DNA of 64,000 nucleotides, taken from NCBI RefSeq assembly GCF_042665095.1, contig NZ_JBHTBV010000006.1; one strand, given 5' to 3'. A model generated the notes under the pieces. It was not told the origin of the DNA, searched no databases, and saw only the letters and a list, made by a program, of their open reading frames with translations. Source of the stretch: Gordonibacter pamelaeae. Lineage in GTDB: Bacteria; Actinomycetota; Coriobacteriia; Coriobacteriales; Eggerthellaceae. Numbering within the stretch: position 1 is the first letter of the stretch; every line of letters starts with the position of its first letter. Shown here one piece after another: positions 1 through 7,253 of this stretch. A program made the position numbers and the translations under genes.

Positions 1-1238
1 TCATCACCGGCATGGCGTGCTTCGACCTCATGGCGCTCACCGGCAACTTCGAGAACCCGGGCGGCATGCTCGCCGCCGACCCCGCCTTCGGCATGTCGGT
101 CACCTGGTCGCCGCGCGGCTCGGTGTGGGACGAGTGCTCCGAGCCCATCCCCCATCCCGAGCGCAAGAACCACGGCGGCTACAAGGCCCTCGAGGCCATG
201 AACGGCATCAGCCCCGACGCCCTGCTCGAGGCCATGGAGACGGGCGAGCCCTACCCCATCAAGGCCATGTTCATGATGCAGAACAACGCCATCGCCTGCA
301 TGGGCGCCCAGCCCCAGCGCATCCTGCCCGCGCTGCAGAAGATGGAGTTCAACGTGGTGGTGGACCTGTTCCTCACCCCCACGGCGCTCGCCTGCGCCGA
401 CGTGCTGCTGCCCGCCGCGTGCTTCGCGGAGCGCATCGGCATCACCGGGCACCAGCCCTACGCGCTCGGCGCCATCGCGCAGGCCGTGGAGCCCTTGGGC
501 GAGTGCAAGTCGGACCAGCGCATCATCTACGAGCTGGGCGACCGCTTCGCTGGCCGCGACCATCGGCCCTGGGATTCCGAGCAGGATTTCTACGACTACC
601 TGCTGCGCAGCACCGGGTTCACCTACGACTCGCTCAAGGAGCGCGCGTGGGCCTACCCCGAATTCGAGTACCGGAAGTACGAGAAGGGGCTGCTGCGACC
701 CGACGGCACGCCCGGCTTCGCCACGTCTACCGGCCGCTACAACTTCTACTGCGCCGAGATGGCCTACTTCGGCTTCTCGCCGTTCGCCACGTACGAGGAG
801 CCGCCCGAGAGCCCGGTATCGGCGCCCGACCTGGCCGAGAAGTACCCGCTCGTGCTCACCACAGGCGCCCGCAAATGGGGGTTCTTCCATTCGGAGCACC
901 GCCAGAGCCCGTCCATGCGCCGCTTGCACCCCGAGCCCGAGTTCCTCGTGCATCCCGAGACGGCGGCAGCCTACGGCATCGCCGACGGCGACTGGTGCAC
1001 CATCTCGAACAACCTGGGCTCCGCCCGCCTGCGCGCCCATACCACCGTGCGCATCCGCAAAGACACGGTGTCGGCCGACCACGGCTGGTGGTTCCCCGAG
1101 CGCGGGCCCGAGGACGGCACGCTGTTCGGCACGCTCGAGAGCAACATCAACCAGCTCGTGCCCATGCGGCCGGGCAAGTCGGGGCTCGGCGCGTCGTACA
1201 AGTCGCAGCTGTGCCGCATCGATAGGATCGAGGAGTGA
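1..1238 (+). CDS. Molybdopterin (bis-MGD) oxidoreductase catalytic subunit, 5'-truncated
   Basis: This is the C-terminal 411 residues of a DMSO-reductase-superfamily enzyme. The reading frame (first full codon at position 3) is open from the window edge, so the N-terminus, including any Fe-S cluster and Tat signal, lies outside. What remains matches the later molybdopterin domains: a segment with NFENPGGML near the start, PTALACADVLLPA typical of the region that positions the cofactor, and a C-terminal molydopterin-dinucleotide-binding domain beginning around KYPLVLTTGARK (residue about 280) and including FHSEHRQ. It overlaps or abuts the small Fe-S protein that follows and is presumably its catalytic partner. 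A LysR regulator lies downstream. Substrate cannot be read from the sequence. In Eggerthellaceae similar gene sets include catechol dehydroxylases and other acetylene-hydratase-like enzymes, so a reductive dehydroxylase is one possibility (inference). Family assignment is firm; the specific reaction is unknown. Confidence 0.85.
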   Translation, partial: ITGMACFDLMALTGNFENPGGMLAADPAFGMSVTWSPRGSVWDECSEPIPHPERKNHGGYKALEAMNGISPDALLEAMETGEPYPIKAMFMMQNNAIACMGAQPQRILPALQKMEFNVVVDLFLTPTALACADVLLPAACFAERIGITGHQPYALGAIAQAVEPLGECKSDQRIIYELGDRFAGRDHRPWDSEQDFYDYLLRSTGFTYDSLKERAWAYPEFEYRKYEKGLLRPDGTPGFATSTGRYNFYCAEMAYFGFSPFATYEEPPESPVSAPDLAEKYPLVLTTGARKWGFFHSEHRQSPSMRRLHPEPEFLVHPETAAAYGIADGDWCTISNNLGSARLRAHTTVRIRKDTVSADHGWWFPERGPEDGTLFGTLESNINQLVPMRPGKSGLGASYKSQLCRIDRIEE

Positions 1239-1243
1239 GGACC

Positions 1244-1567
1244 ATGCGCAAGTACCTGGCCGTCGACTACGAGTTCTGCACGGGGTGCCACACCTGCGAG
1301 ATAGCCTGCCAGCAGGAGCACGGCCTGGCGCCCGACCGGTTCGGCATCAAGCTGACCCAGATAGGCCCCGACCAGCTGGACGAGCGCCGCTGGCAGTACG
1401 AGTTCGTGCCCGTCCCCACCGACCGCTGCGACCGCTGCGCACGCCGGCAGGCGGCCGGCAAGGCGCCGACCTGCGTGCAGCACTGCCAGGCGGGCTGCCT
1501 GTACTACGGCACGCTCGAGGAGCTGGGCGCCAAGGTGGACAAGCGCAAGGTGGCGCTGTTCACCTAG
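1244..1567 (+). CDS. Small [4Fe-4S] electron-transfer subunit of the Mo-enzyme
   Basis: A 107-residue ferredoxin-like protein that likely passes electrons to the upstream molybdoenzyme. A first Cys group, CTGCHTCEIAC, lies near residue 14, and a second set includes DRCDRC, then TCVQHCQAGC, giving enough cysteines for two clusters. It is much shorter than the usual DmsB/NrfC-type partner (about 190 residues, four clusters). I place the start at ATG 1244 because AGGAG at 1231-1235 is correctly spaced; an in-frame GTG at 1235 that overlaps the upstream stop as GTGA is an alternative. No transmembrane segment or signal peptide is visible, so the pair is probably cytoplasmic or relies on the catalytic subunit for export. 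Two stable hairpins follow the stop. Confidence 0.85.
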   Translation: MRKYLAVDYEFCTGCHTCEIACQQEHGLAPDRFGIKLTQIGPDQLDERRWQYEFVPVPTDRCDRCARRQAAGKAPTCVQHCQAGCLYYGTLEELGAKVDKRKVALFT

Positions 1568-1581
1568 GAGGCGTCCCGGCC

Positions 1582-1648
1582 GGGCGGTGCGGCTGGCGCA
1601 ACGCGCTTCCCGCACCGCCCCGTGCGGCCGCGGGGGCTCCTCCCCCGC
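1582..1648 (+). terminator. Two tandem hairpins after the molybdoenzyme operon
   Basis: Two GC-rich hairpins lie between the Fe-S gene and the LysR promoter. The first has a perfect 10-bp stem (1582-1591 with 1611-1620); the second pairs GCGGGGG (1630-1636) with CCCCCGC (1642-1648). Neither has a clear T tract, so termination is likely but not proven. Confidence 0.45.
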
Positions 1649-1663
1649 CATCGTCCGATACGC

Positions 1664-1669
1664 TACAAT
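1664..1669 (+). promoter_or_regulatory. -10 element for the LysR-type gene
   Basis: TACAAT lies 25 bases ahead of the TTG start at 1695, leaving a short leader that contains the AAAGGGGG ribosome binding site at 1681-1688. No convincing -35 is visible. The same arrangement (a -10-like hexamer shortly before the ribosome site) recurs at several genes in this window. Confidence 0.45.
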
Positions 1670-1694
1670 GCTGGGTAGACAAAGGGGGTTTGCC

Positions 1695-2690
1695 TTGCGC
1701 ATCGAGACGCTATACGAGTTTTTGCTGCTCACGTCCAACCTGAACTTCACCGAGACGGCGAAGAGCTTCTTCATCTCGCAGTCGGTGCTCTCAGGGCACA
1801 TATCGAGCCTCGAGAAGGAGCTGGGCGCGCTCCTGTTCGTGCGCGACCGCCATTCGGTGCGCCTCACCGAGGCGGGCCGGCTGTTCCAGCAGGACGCCCA
1901 GCGCATCGTGGAGGACTACGAGCGCGCGCTCGAGCGCCTGTCCCAGTACGCCGACGGCGTGTCGTCGGTCGTTCGCATCGGCTTCTTGGAGGGCTCGTTC
2001 GGCTCGTTCCTGCCGCTCGTGTGCCGCAGCTACCGCAAAGAGCACCCCGACGTCGACTTCCATTTCCGCACCATGGAGCTGGCCAACATACAGAAGGCGC
2101 TCAACGAGAACGAGATCGACGTGGGGCTTTCCATCTACCAGGACGGCATACAAGGCGCGAAGTTCTGCTACCGCCGCCTGTACGAGGACCGCTACATGCT
2201 GGCCGTGCCCGTGGGGCACCGCCTTGCCAAGCGAGCGTCGGTGAGCATCGCCGACCTGCGCGGCGAGCGGGTGGTCGTGCCTCACTTCAACCGCTCCAAG
2301 AGCATGCTCGAGCAGATGCACGTGAAGCTGCGCAACGCCGGCGCCGAGGTGCGCCCGGCCGGTTTCGAGGACGTGGGCGCCATGATGGCCACGCTCGTGA
2401 CGGCTGGCGCCGTGGCCATAGCGCTCGACCACCTGCGCGTGTTCGGCAACGGCAACGTGGAGTTCGTGCCGCTCGCGGACGAGAACATGGAGATCTGCGC
2501 GGGGGCCGTGTGGAAGAGGTCGAAGGAGACCGGCGCCATCACGTCGTTCGTCGACTTTCTGGAGCAGGCTTGCGAGGGCTTCGGCAAGGAGGACTTCCTC
2601 GCCCGCAGCGGCCCCGACGCGCTTCCCTCGCTGCGGCTCCCGCCCGCGTCGCCGAGGGCCTCGTTCTCCGGCGGGCCCGGCCGTCCGTAA
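1695..2690 (+). CDS. LysR-family transcriptional regulator
   Basis: A DNA-binding regulator with an N-terminal winged helix-turn-helix (residues 1-60, with FTETAKSFFISQSVLSGHIS as the recognition region) and a C-terminal LysR substrate-binding fold. I chose the TTG at 1695 (protein begins MRIETLYEFLLLTSNLNFTE) because AAAGGGGG sits seven bases upstream and family members start this close to the helix-turn-helix; ATG 1668 and ATG 1587 are in frame but would add an unusual leader. The protein is 331 residues, slightly longer than the usual 300 because of a low-complexity Pro/Ser/Arg tail after about residue 300. It sits directly after the Mo-enzyme pair on the same strand but has its own promoter, so it may sense that enzyme's substrate (inference). 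Confidence 0.9.
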   Translation: MRIETLYEFLLLTSNLNFTETAKSFFISQSVLSGHISSLEKELGALLFVRDRHSVRLTEAGRLFQQDAQRIVEDYERALERLSQYADGVSSVVRIGFLEGSFGSFLPLVCRSYRKEHPDVDFHFRTMELANIQKALNENEIDVGLSIYQDGIQGAKFCYRRLYEDRYMLAVPVGHRLAKRASVSIADLRGERVVVPHFNRSKSMLEQMHVKLRNAGAEVRPAGFEDVGAMMATLVTAGAVAIALDHLRVFGNGNVEFVPLADENMEICAGAVWKRSKETGAITSFVDFLEQACEGFGKEDFLARSGPDALPSLRLPPASPRASFSGGPGRP

Positions 2691-2750
2691 CAGATTGAAA
2701 ACCGGAAGGTTACGGCGGGCATCGCGGGCTTACCCGTACTCTCGCGCGCG

Positions 2751-2759
2751 TGCTATAGT
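2751..2759 (+). promoter_or_regulatory. Extended -10 promoter for the small peptide gene
   Basis: TGCTATAGT is an extended -10 (TGN plus TATAGT at 2754-2759). It lies about 50 bases before ATG 2809, and nothing else in the interval is a credible target. No good -35 is seen, which is usual for extended -10 promoters. Confidence 0.55.
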
Positions 2760-2808
2760 CCGGGTAGCAGAACCTGACAGGGAGGGTTCTGGATGCAAGG
2801 AGGAACCA

Positions 2809-2883
2809 ATGGGATACTCGATCTCCTTGCTGTGCTTCGCAGGCGCCGCGTTCTGCATCTCGCTCATACGGCGCCTTGCTTAA
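2809..2883 (+). CDS. Candidate 24-residue membrane peptide
   Basis: A very short reading frame encoding a 24-residue hydrophobic peptide: MGYSISLLCFAGAAFCISLI, then three positively charged or small residues and a terminal Ala. It would form one transmembrane helix with an Arg-Arg pair at the cytosolic edge. Support comes from the complete set of expression signals: an extended -10 (2751-2759), a consensus AGGAGG at 2799-2804 five bases before the ATG, and a strong intrinsic terminator immediately after the stop (2901-2931). The peptide has two cysteines. I do not recognise a family. It could be a regulator of a membrane protein, a type I toxin-like peptide or simply the coding part of a small RNA. 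No antisense RNA gene was evident. A longer overlapping frame from 2793 has poorer composition and runs into Ku, so I rejected it. Confidence 0.55.
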   Translation: MGYSISLLCFAGAAFCISLIRRLA

Positions 2884-2900
2884 AGCACAGCGCGCGAACG

Positions 2901-2931
2901 GGGCCGGTCCGAGAGGGCCGGCCCTTTCTTT
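2901..2931 (+). terminator. Intrinsic terminator after the small peptide
   Basis: Stem GGGCCGG (2901-2907) pairs with CCGGCCC (2918-2924), followed by TTTCTTT. It closes a transcription unit of only about 170 bases. Confidence 0.8.
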
Positions 2932-3142
2932 GCCGCCCGTTGCCGGCAACGGCAAGGCGGGGCCCGGCATGGCCCTTCGCCGCACGGCCGCCTGCAACCG
3001 CAGCCGATCCGTCAACGCGCCATCACCGCTTCAGCAGCAGGTCGTCCTCGGCAGCGCTGCCTGCGGCGACGGCCCGAACCGCGCTGCGCTACGATGCAGG
3101 CCCGGCCGCTATCGGGCCGATCCCCGACCGACAGGAGGCTCC

Positions 3143-3991
3143 ATGGCAGGAAGGAAAGGCGCGATCGCCTTCGGCCTCGTCTACATACCGGTGGAGCTCT
3201 ATCCCGCCACCCAGGACGATGCCGTGCGCTTCAACCAGCTGGCGAAGGAGAGCATGCAGCGCGTGCGCTACGTGAAGACGTGCCCCGATTGCAACCGCGA
3301 GCTGGGCCCGGACGACATCGTGCGCGGCTACCAGTACGAGAAGGGCAAGTACGTGGTGGTGAGCGACGAGGAGCTGGACGCCATCAAGACCGATGCCGAC
3401 CGTGCCATGAAGATCGTGCAGTTCGTGGATCTGCAGGAGGTGCCGCCCGTCTACTTCGAGAAGCCCTACCAGGTAAGGGCCCAGCCCGGCGGCGAGAAGC
3501 CGCTCGAGCTTTTGCGCCTGGCCATGGTCGAGGAGGGCAAGGCCGCCATCGGCACCACGGTGCTGGGCAACTCCGAGACGCCGCTGGCGCTCATCCCCTA
3601 CGGCGACGACCTGGTCATGATGACGCTGCACTACCAAAGCGAGGTGCGCGACCTCCCGAAGCCGGCCGAGCGCCCCGCCGTGGACGACGCGGAGCTGGAC
3701 ATGGCGCGCCGCCTGGTGGAGAGCATGGCCGAGCCGTTCGACCCCGCCCGCTTCAAGAACGCCTACCAGGAGAAGCTCATGGGCCTCATCCAGGACAAGA
3801 TAGCCGGCAAGCAGGTGACCCCCGAGAAGCACGGCCCCCAGCCCGCGAACGTCATCAACCTCATGGACGCCCTCGCCGCCAGCCTGAAGGCCCGCACCGG
3901 GGAGGATGCCGGAGGAGCGAAAGCGGGCAGCGCCGAGAGCGCGAAGGCGCCCAAGCCGAAGCGCAAGCCCCCCGCGAAGCGCGCCGGCTGA
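3143..3991 (+). CDS. ku: Ku DNA end-binding protein (non-homologous end joining)
   Basis: Bacterial Ku homodimerises around DNA double-strand ends and recruits LigD. The 282-residue protein begins MAGRKGAIAFGLVYIPVELY, which is the hallmark Ku N-terminus (usually WKGxIxFGLVxIPV), and continues with KTCPDCNRELGPDDIVRGY and EEVPPVYFEKPY-type core motifs. The C-terminus is a Lys/Pro/Ala-rich tail (KAPKPKRKPPAKRAG), as in many bacterial Ku proteins where it contacts DNA. The start at 3143 is fixed by AGGAGG at 3133-3138 and by the family N-terminus; longer frames upstream have no such match. A -10-like TACGAT lies at 3090-3095. No ligD is present in the window, so the ligase partner must be elsewhere. 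Confidence 0.95.
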   Translation: MAGRKGAIAFGLVYIPVELYPATQDDAVRFNQLAKESMQRVRYVKTCPDCNRELGPDDIVRGYQYEKGKYVVVSDEELDAIKTDADRAMKIVQFVDLQEVPPVYFEKPYQVRAQPGGEKPLELLRLAMVEEGKAAIGTTVLGNSETPLALIPYGDDLVMMTLHYQSEVRDLPKPAERPAVDDAELDMARRLVESMAEPFDPARFKNAYQEKLMGLIQDKIAGKQVTPEKHGPQPANVINLMDALAASLKARTGEDAGGAKAGSAESAKAPKPKRKPPAKRAG

Positions 3992-4060
3992 CCCGCGCCC
4001 GCCAGCCTAAAGACATGCGGGCATGCCCCGCTGCGCCTGATCCCCCCCCCGCAGGAGAGA

Positions 4061-4094
4061 AGCCCCCGGCTGCAGCAGCAACCGGGGGCTTTCC
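4061..4094. terminator. Bidirectional terminator between ku and the RidA fusion gene
   Basis: AGCCCCCGG (4061-4069) pairs with CCGGGGGCT (4082-4090), followed by TTT on the plus strand. It lies between two convergent genes and can serve both. A run of nine C (4042-4050) precedes it. Confidence 0.75.
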
Positions 4095-4131
4095 GAGGAG
4101 AGAGAGGGAGCGAAAGGAAGTTCGGCGGCGC

Positions 4132-5397
4132 CTAGGCCACGGGCGGCGTGCCCTCGGCGTTGCCGAAGATGGCGTCGATCTGCACGAGGGCGCCCATCGG
4201 CAGGTTCGACACGCCCACCACGCGGCGCGCGGGGGCGCCGGGGAAGTAGCGGGCGTACACGTCCTCGATGGCGGCCAGGTCGGCCAAGTCGCGCAGGTAG
4301 ACGTTCGCCTTGACGGCGTCGTCCATCGTGTGGCCCACGTTCTCGATGATGGCCTGGATGTTCCTGCACGCCTGCTCGGCCTGCGCCGCGGCGCCGCCGG
4401 CAACGAGCTCGCCGGTTGCGGGGTCGAGGCCGATCTGCGCGGAGATGTTGTTGTAGTGCGAGAAGGCCACGGACTGGGTGGACAGCGCGCTCACGGGAGC
4501 CGCGTCGGTGTTGTTCGCCTCGATGATCAGGCCGTGGCGGGCCTCCACCTCCTGCGGCGGGGTGCCGTCGCCGTGCGACACCACGGCCTCGATCTGCACG
4601 AGCGCGTGCATCGGAAGCTCGGCCGCCTCCACCACCGTGCGCGCGGGCAGGTAGCCCACGGCGCGCGCGATGCCCGAGTCGGGGAAGAAGCGCCGGTACG
4701 CCTCGTCCACGGCGTCGAGGTCGGAGAGGTCCTTCAGGAAGACGGTCACCTTGACGATGTCGTCGAAGGGAACGTCGATGCTCGCGAGGATGGCCTTGAT
4801 GTTCTTCAGGCACTGGACGGCCTGCTCGGCGGCGCCGCCGGCCACGATCTGGTTCGAGACGGGGTCGAGGGGCAGCTGGGCCGTCACGTTGTTGTAGTGC
4901 GAGAAGGCCACGGTCTGGGACGACAGGGCGTCGTAGGGGGCGTTGTGCGTGTTGTTCACGTACTTCACGAGGTCGCCGGCCTGGGGCTCGTTCGGGATGG
5001 TGCCCTCGCCGTTCGTGAGGAGCGCCTCCACCTGCACGAGCGCGTCGAGGGGCAGCGCCGCCACGGCGAGGTTCGTGCGGGCGGGCACGTAGGTTGGGAA
5101 GTAGGCCCGGAACGCCTCGTCGACGGCGTCCAGGTCGCGGATGTCGCGCACGAACACGGTGAGGCGCGCCACGTCGCCCAGCGTGTGCCCGATGCCCTCC
5201 GCCACGGCCTCGAGGTTCTCGAGGCACTGGGCGGCCTGCTCAAGGGCGCCGCCCTCGACGAGCTCGCCGGTCTCGGGGTCGAGGGGAAGCTGGGCCGACA
5301 GGTTGTTGTAATGGGAGAACGCCACGGTCTGCGCGTGCAGGGGGCTTGCGGGCGCACCTTCCACGTTCCGTGCCAGGACTACGTTGTCACCGCTCAT
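4132..5397 (-). CDS. Triple-domain RidA (YjgF/YER057c/UK114) fusion protein
   Basis: RidA proteins hydrolyse reactive enamine/imine intermediates made by PLP enzymes and normally are single domains of about 125 residues that trimerise. This 421-residue protein contains three tandem copies: residues about 16-135, 160-280 and 305-421. Each starts with a near-identical block (HAQTVAFSHYNNLSAQLPLD, SSQTVAFSHYNNVTAQLPLD, STQSVAFSHYNNISAQIGLD) and each keeps the substrate-carboxylate-binding arginine in a PAR motif followed by LP and a VQ(V/I)(E/D)A strand (R107, R253, R391). All three may therefore be catalytic, and the chain could fold as one pseudo-trimer (inference). The gene is monocistronic, faces ku, and is preceded by a promoter overlapped by a perfect palindrome at 5519-5540. 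Spacing upstream of ATG 5397 shows only a weak AGG. Confidence 0.9.
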   Translation of the reverse strand: MSGDNVVLARNVEGAPASPLHAQTVAFSHYNNLSAQLPLDPETGELVEGGALEQAAQCLENLEAVAEGIGHTLGDVARLTVFVRDIRDLDAVDEAFRAYFPTYVPARTNLAVAALPLDALVQVEALLTNGEGTIPNEPQAGDLVKYVNNTHNAPYDALSSQTVAFSHYNNVTAQLPLDPVSNQIVAGGAAEQAVQCLKNIKAILASIDVPFDDIVKVTVFLKDLSDLDAVDEAYRRFFPDSGIARAVGYLPARTVVEAAELPMHALVQIEAVVSHGDGTPPQEVEARHGLIIEANNTDAAPVSALSTQSVAFSHYNNISAQIGLDPATGELVAGGAAAQAEQACRNIQAIIENVGHTMDDAVKANVYLRDLADLAAIEDVYARYFPGAPARRVVGVSNLPMGALVQIDAIFGNAEGTPPVA

Positions 5398-5510
5398 TGA
5401 GGTACCTGCTTTCTCGAGTGCTCGCTTTTCGGTTGCGCTGCTCGGCCCCAGGGGCCCGCGCCCTCGCGGAAGGACGGCCCTGCCAGGCCCTCCCTTTACG
5501 CGAGGGCTGC

Positions 5511-5540
5511 ATTATATCGTTTTGTGCATCTGCACAAAAC
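5511..5540 (-). promoter_or_regulatory. Promoter with perfect 10-2-10 palindromic operator for the RidA fusion
   Basis: On the minus strand a consensus TATAAT (5516 down to 5511) lies about 115 bases before the RidA start. Directly upstream is GTTTTGTGCA-TC-TGCACAAAAC (5519-5540), an exact inverted repeat covering the spacer and -35 region. This is the typical placement of a repressor operator. The regulator is unknown; the half site TGTGCA only loosely resembles CRP/FNR-type sites. Confidence 0.65.
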
Positions 5541-5600
5541 ACTTTTCGAATGATTTACTGACCAGCGGAAAAACCGTCGACCGACCGTTTACCGCAAATT

Positions 5601-5652
5601 CTGGAAGGCCCTGCGGGGCCTATGCGGAAATCCGGGGGCGCGGCCCCCGTTT
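5601..5652 (-). terminator. Hairpins downstream of the PAP2 gene
   Basis: Two hairpins occur in the 327-base gap between the RidA promoter and the PAP2 gene: GGCC-CTGCG-GGCC around 5608-5620, and CGGGGG/CCCCCG at 5633-5649. They lie 3' of the leftward PAP2 gene and probably end that operon. No gene is seen in 5541-5724. Confidence 0.4.
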
Positions 5653-5724
5653 CATGCAGGATTATGGTACCTACCGCTCACCGATTAGCCTTGCGCGCGG
5701 GGCCGGCGCAGGGCGCGGGCGGGG

Positions 5725-6267
5725 TCAGGACGGCGTTTTCTCGGGCCAGAGCCACAGCACGAGCCGGACCGACAGGACGCCCACGGCCGCGCCCACCACG
5801 GCGCCTATGAGGATGTCGCTCGGGTAGTGCACGTAGAGGTACAGGCGCGAGAAGGCGATGAGGCACGCCAGCGCCACGCCCGCCGCCTTGAGCGCCACGG
5901 ACAGGCGGCCCCTGCCGGGCACGCAGCAGAGCGCGGCCGCGGCCGCGAACGACACCATCGAGTGGTTCGAGGGGAACGAGTTGCCGGCGGGCGGCGGGAC
6001 GAGCAGGCCCATGAAGCCGTAGGCTTCGAACGGACGCACGCGCCCGAACAACGGCTTCAGCACGAGCATGCCGAGCACCGCCGTGGCTGCCACGGCAAGC
6101 AGCACGGCTGCCCCGTAGCGGCGGTACCGCGGCTGGGCGGCCAGCACGGCGCCGGCGGCAAGCCACACGAGCGCAAGGTCGCCCAGGTGCGTGGCCGCGA
6201 GCATGAGCGCGTCCATGAGCGGCGAGCGCAGGTGCACCTGGATGAGGTCGAGGATGGCGATGTCCAC
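5725..6267 (-). CDS. PAP2-family membrane phosphatase
   Basis: A 180-residue integral membrane phosphatase of the type-2 phosphatidic acid phosphatase family, likely acting on undecaprenyl pyrophosphate or another lipid phosphate. The three signature motifs are present: KPLFGRVRP (KX6RP), PSNHS (PSGH position; here Asn replaces Gly) and SRLYLYVHYPSD (SRX5HX3D). Five or six hydrophobic helices separate them. I place the start at GTG 6267 (VDIAILDLIQ), preceded by AGGGCGGGGG. It follows the phosphatase gene at 6282 by 14 bases and is probably the last gene of a three-gene leftward operon with the thioesterase and tyrosine phosphatase. Confidence 0.85.
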   Translation of the reverse strand: MDIAILDLIQVHLRSPLMDALMLAATHLGDLALVWLAAGAVLAAQPRYRRYGAAVLLAVAATAVLGMLVLKPLFGRVRPFEAYGFMGLLVPPPAGNSFPSNHSMVSFAAAAALCCVPGRGRLSVALKAAGVALACLIAFSRLYLYVHYPSDILIGAVVGAAVGVLSVRLVLWLWPEKTPS

Positions 6268-6281
6268 GCGCGGCCCCCGCC

Positions 6282-6767
6282 CTAGCCGCGCCCGCCGGCG
6301 CCCTCGCGGGCGACGAGGGCGGACAGGAGCCCCGTGCACCCGGCGAGCACGTCGTCGTAGGTCGCGTCGAAATCGCCCGTGTACCACGGGTCGGCCACGT
6401 CGCGTTCGGAGCCGGCGTACTCCAGCAGCTTGCGGCAGCGCCCCTCGGCCCCGCGTCCCAGCTGGCGGCGCATATCGCGCATGTTCGCCTCGTCCATTCC
6501 CACGAACAGGTCCCACTCGTCGGCGTCGGCGCGGCGCAGGCGGCGGGCGGCCTTGCCCGAGCAGTCGATGCCCTGCGCTTCCAGCACGGCGCGCGTGCCG
6601 GGATGCACGGGGCTGCCTATCTCGTCGTCGTGCGTGGCGGCCGAGGCGATGGAGAAACTTCCGGCCAAGCCGCGCCGCCGAACAAGGTCCCTCATGACGA
6701 ACTCGGCCATCGGGGACCGGCAGATGTTGCCGTGGCACACGAACAGGATGCGGAAAGGCGCGCTCAT
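6282..6767 (-). CDS. Low-molecular-weight protein tyrosine phosphatase
   Basis: A 161-residue cytosolic phosphatase. The P-loop CX5R motif is at the N-terminus (FVCHGNICRSPMAE), and the general-acid aspartate is in VADPWYTGDF near residue 127. Length is normal for the family (about 155). The ATG at 6767 overlaps the stop of the upstream thioesterase as ATGA, which fixes the start and indicates translational coupling. Target is unknown; such enzymes often act on tyrosine kinases or protein arginine phosphate in cell-envelope and stress pathways. Confidence 0.92.
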   Translation of the reverse strand: MSAPFRILFVCHGNICRSPMAEFVMRDLVRRRGLAGSFSIASAATHDDEIGSPVHPGTRAVLEAQGIDCSGKAARRLRRADADEWDLFVGMDEANMRDMRRQLGRGAEGRCRKLLEYAGSERDVADPWYTGDFDATYDDVLAGCTGLLSALVAREGAGGRG

Positions 6768-7213
6768 CGGCCCTCCCCCTCGTCCGGCTCGAGCACCTCC
6801 GCATAGCGCCCGTACAGGTCGGGCAGGCAGCGTTTGAGGCTCACGGGCTTGAACGTGGCGGCGTCCACGAGGCAATGCGTGCTGCGTCCCGTGCAGCACG
6901 GCCTCTCAACGTTCCTGTCCTGCCCTTCCCGGAACACCTCGTAGGCGTACACGGTCTTCGTCGGGCGCGACGACACGACGCGCGTGCGCACGACCGCCCC
7001 CTCCCCGTAGCGCAGCGGCTCGCGGTAGTCGCACTCCATGTGCGTCACCGGCGACATGAAGCCCGCCTCCTCGATGCGCGCGTAAGGGTACCCGATAGCC
7101 TCGAGGAACGCCGTGCGCGCGTCCTCGAAGTACAGCAGGTAGTTGGCATGGTAGACGACGCCCATCATGTCCGTCTCGCCGTAGCGTATGGTTATTGGCG
7201 TGCAAACCCGCAT
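6764..7213 (-). CDS. Hotdog-fold acyl-CoA thioesterase (YbgC/4HBA-CoA type)
   Basis: A 149-residue thioesterase with the family motif YGETDMMGVVYHANYL close to the N-terminus; the Asp in TDMMG is the expected catalytic residue and Y-H-A-N-Y the helix that follows. The start at ATG 7213 (MRVCTPITIRYGETD) is chosen because the strand leading to the active site begins there; in-frame upstream codons would run through the intergenic region and the divergent gene's promoter. It is the first gene of a leftward operon (thioesterase, tyrosine phosphatase, PAP2). The substrate is not predictable. Confidence 0.88.
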   Translation of the reverse strand: MRVCTPITIRYGETDMMGVVYHANYLLYFEDARTAFLEAIGYPYARIEEAGFMSPVTHMECDYREPLRYGEGAVVRTRVVSSRPTKTVYAYEVFREGQDRNVERPCCTGRSTHCLVDAATFKPVSLKRCLPDLYGRYAEVLEPDEGEGR

Positions 7214-7253
7214 GGCCGCTCTCACGTCCCTTCCGTTTTGGTACCATGGTCCT

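Noticed and set aside
2793..3275. Longer plus-strand frame overlapping the 24-residue peptide and ku
   Set aside because: Arg/Pro/Ala-rich composition, runs through a strong terminator and into ku; better explained as an out-of-frame reading.
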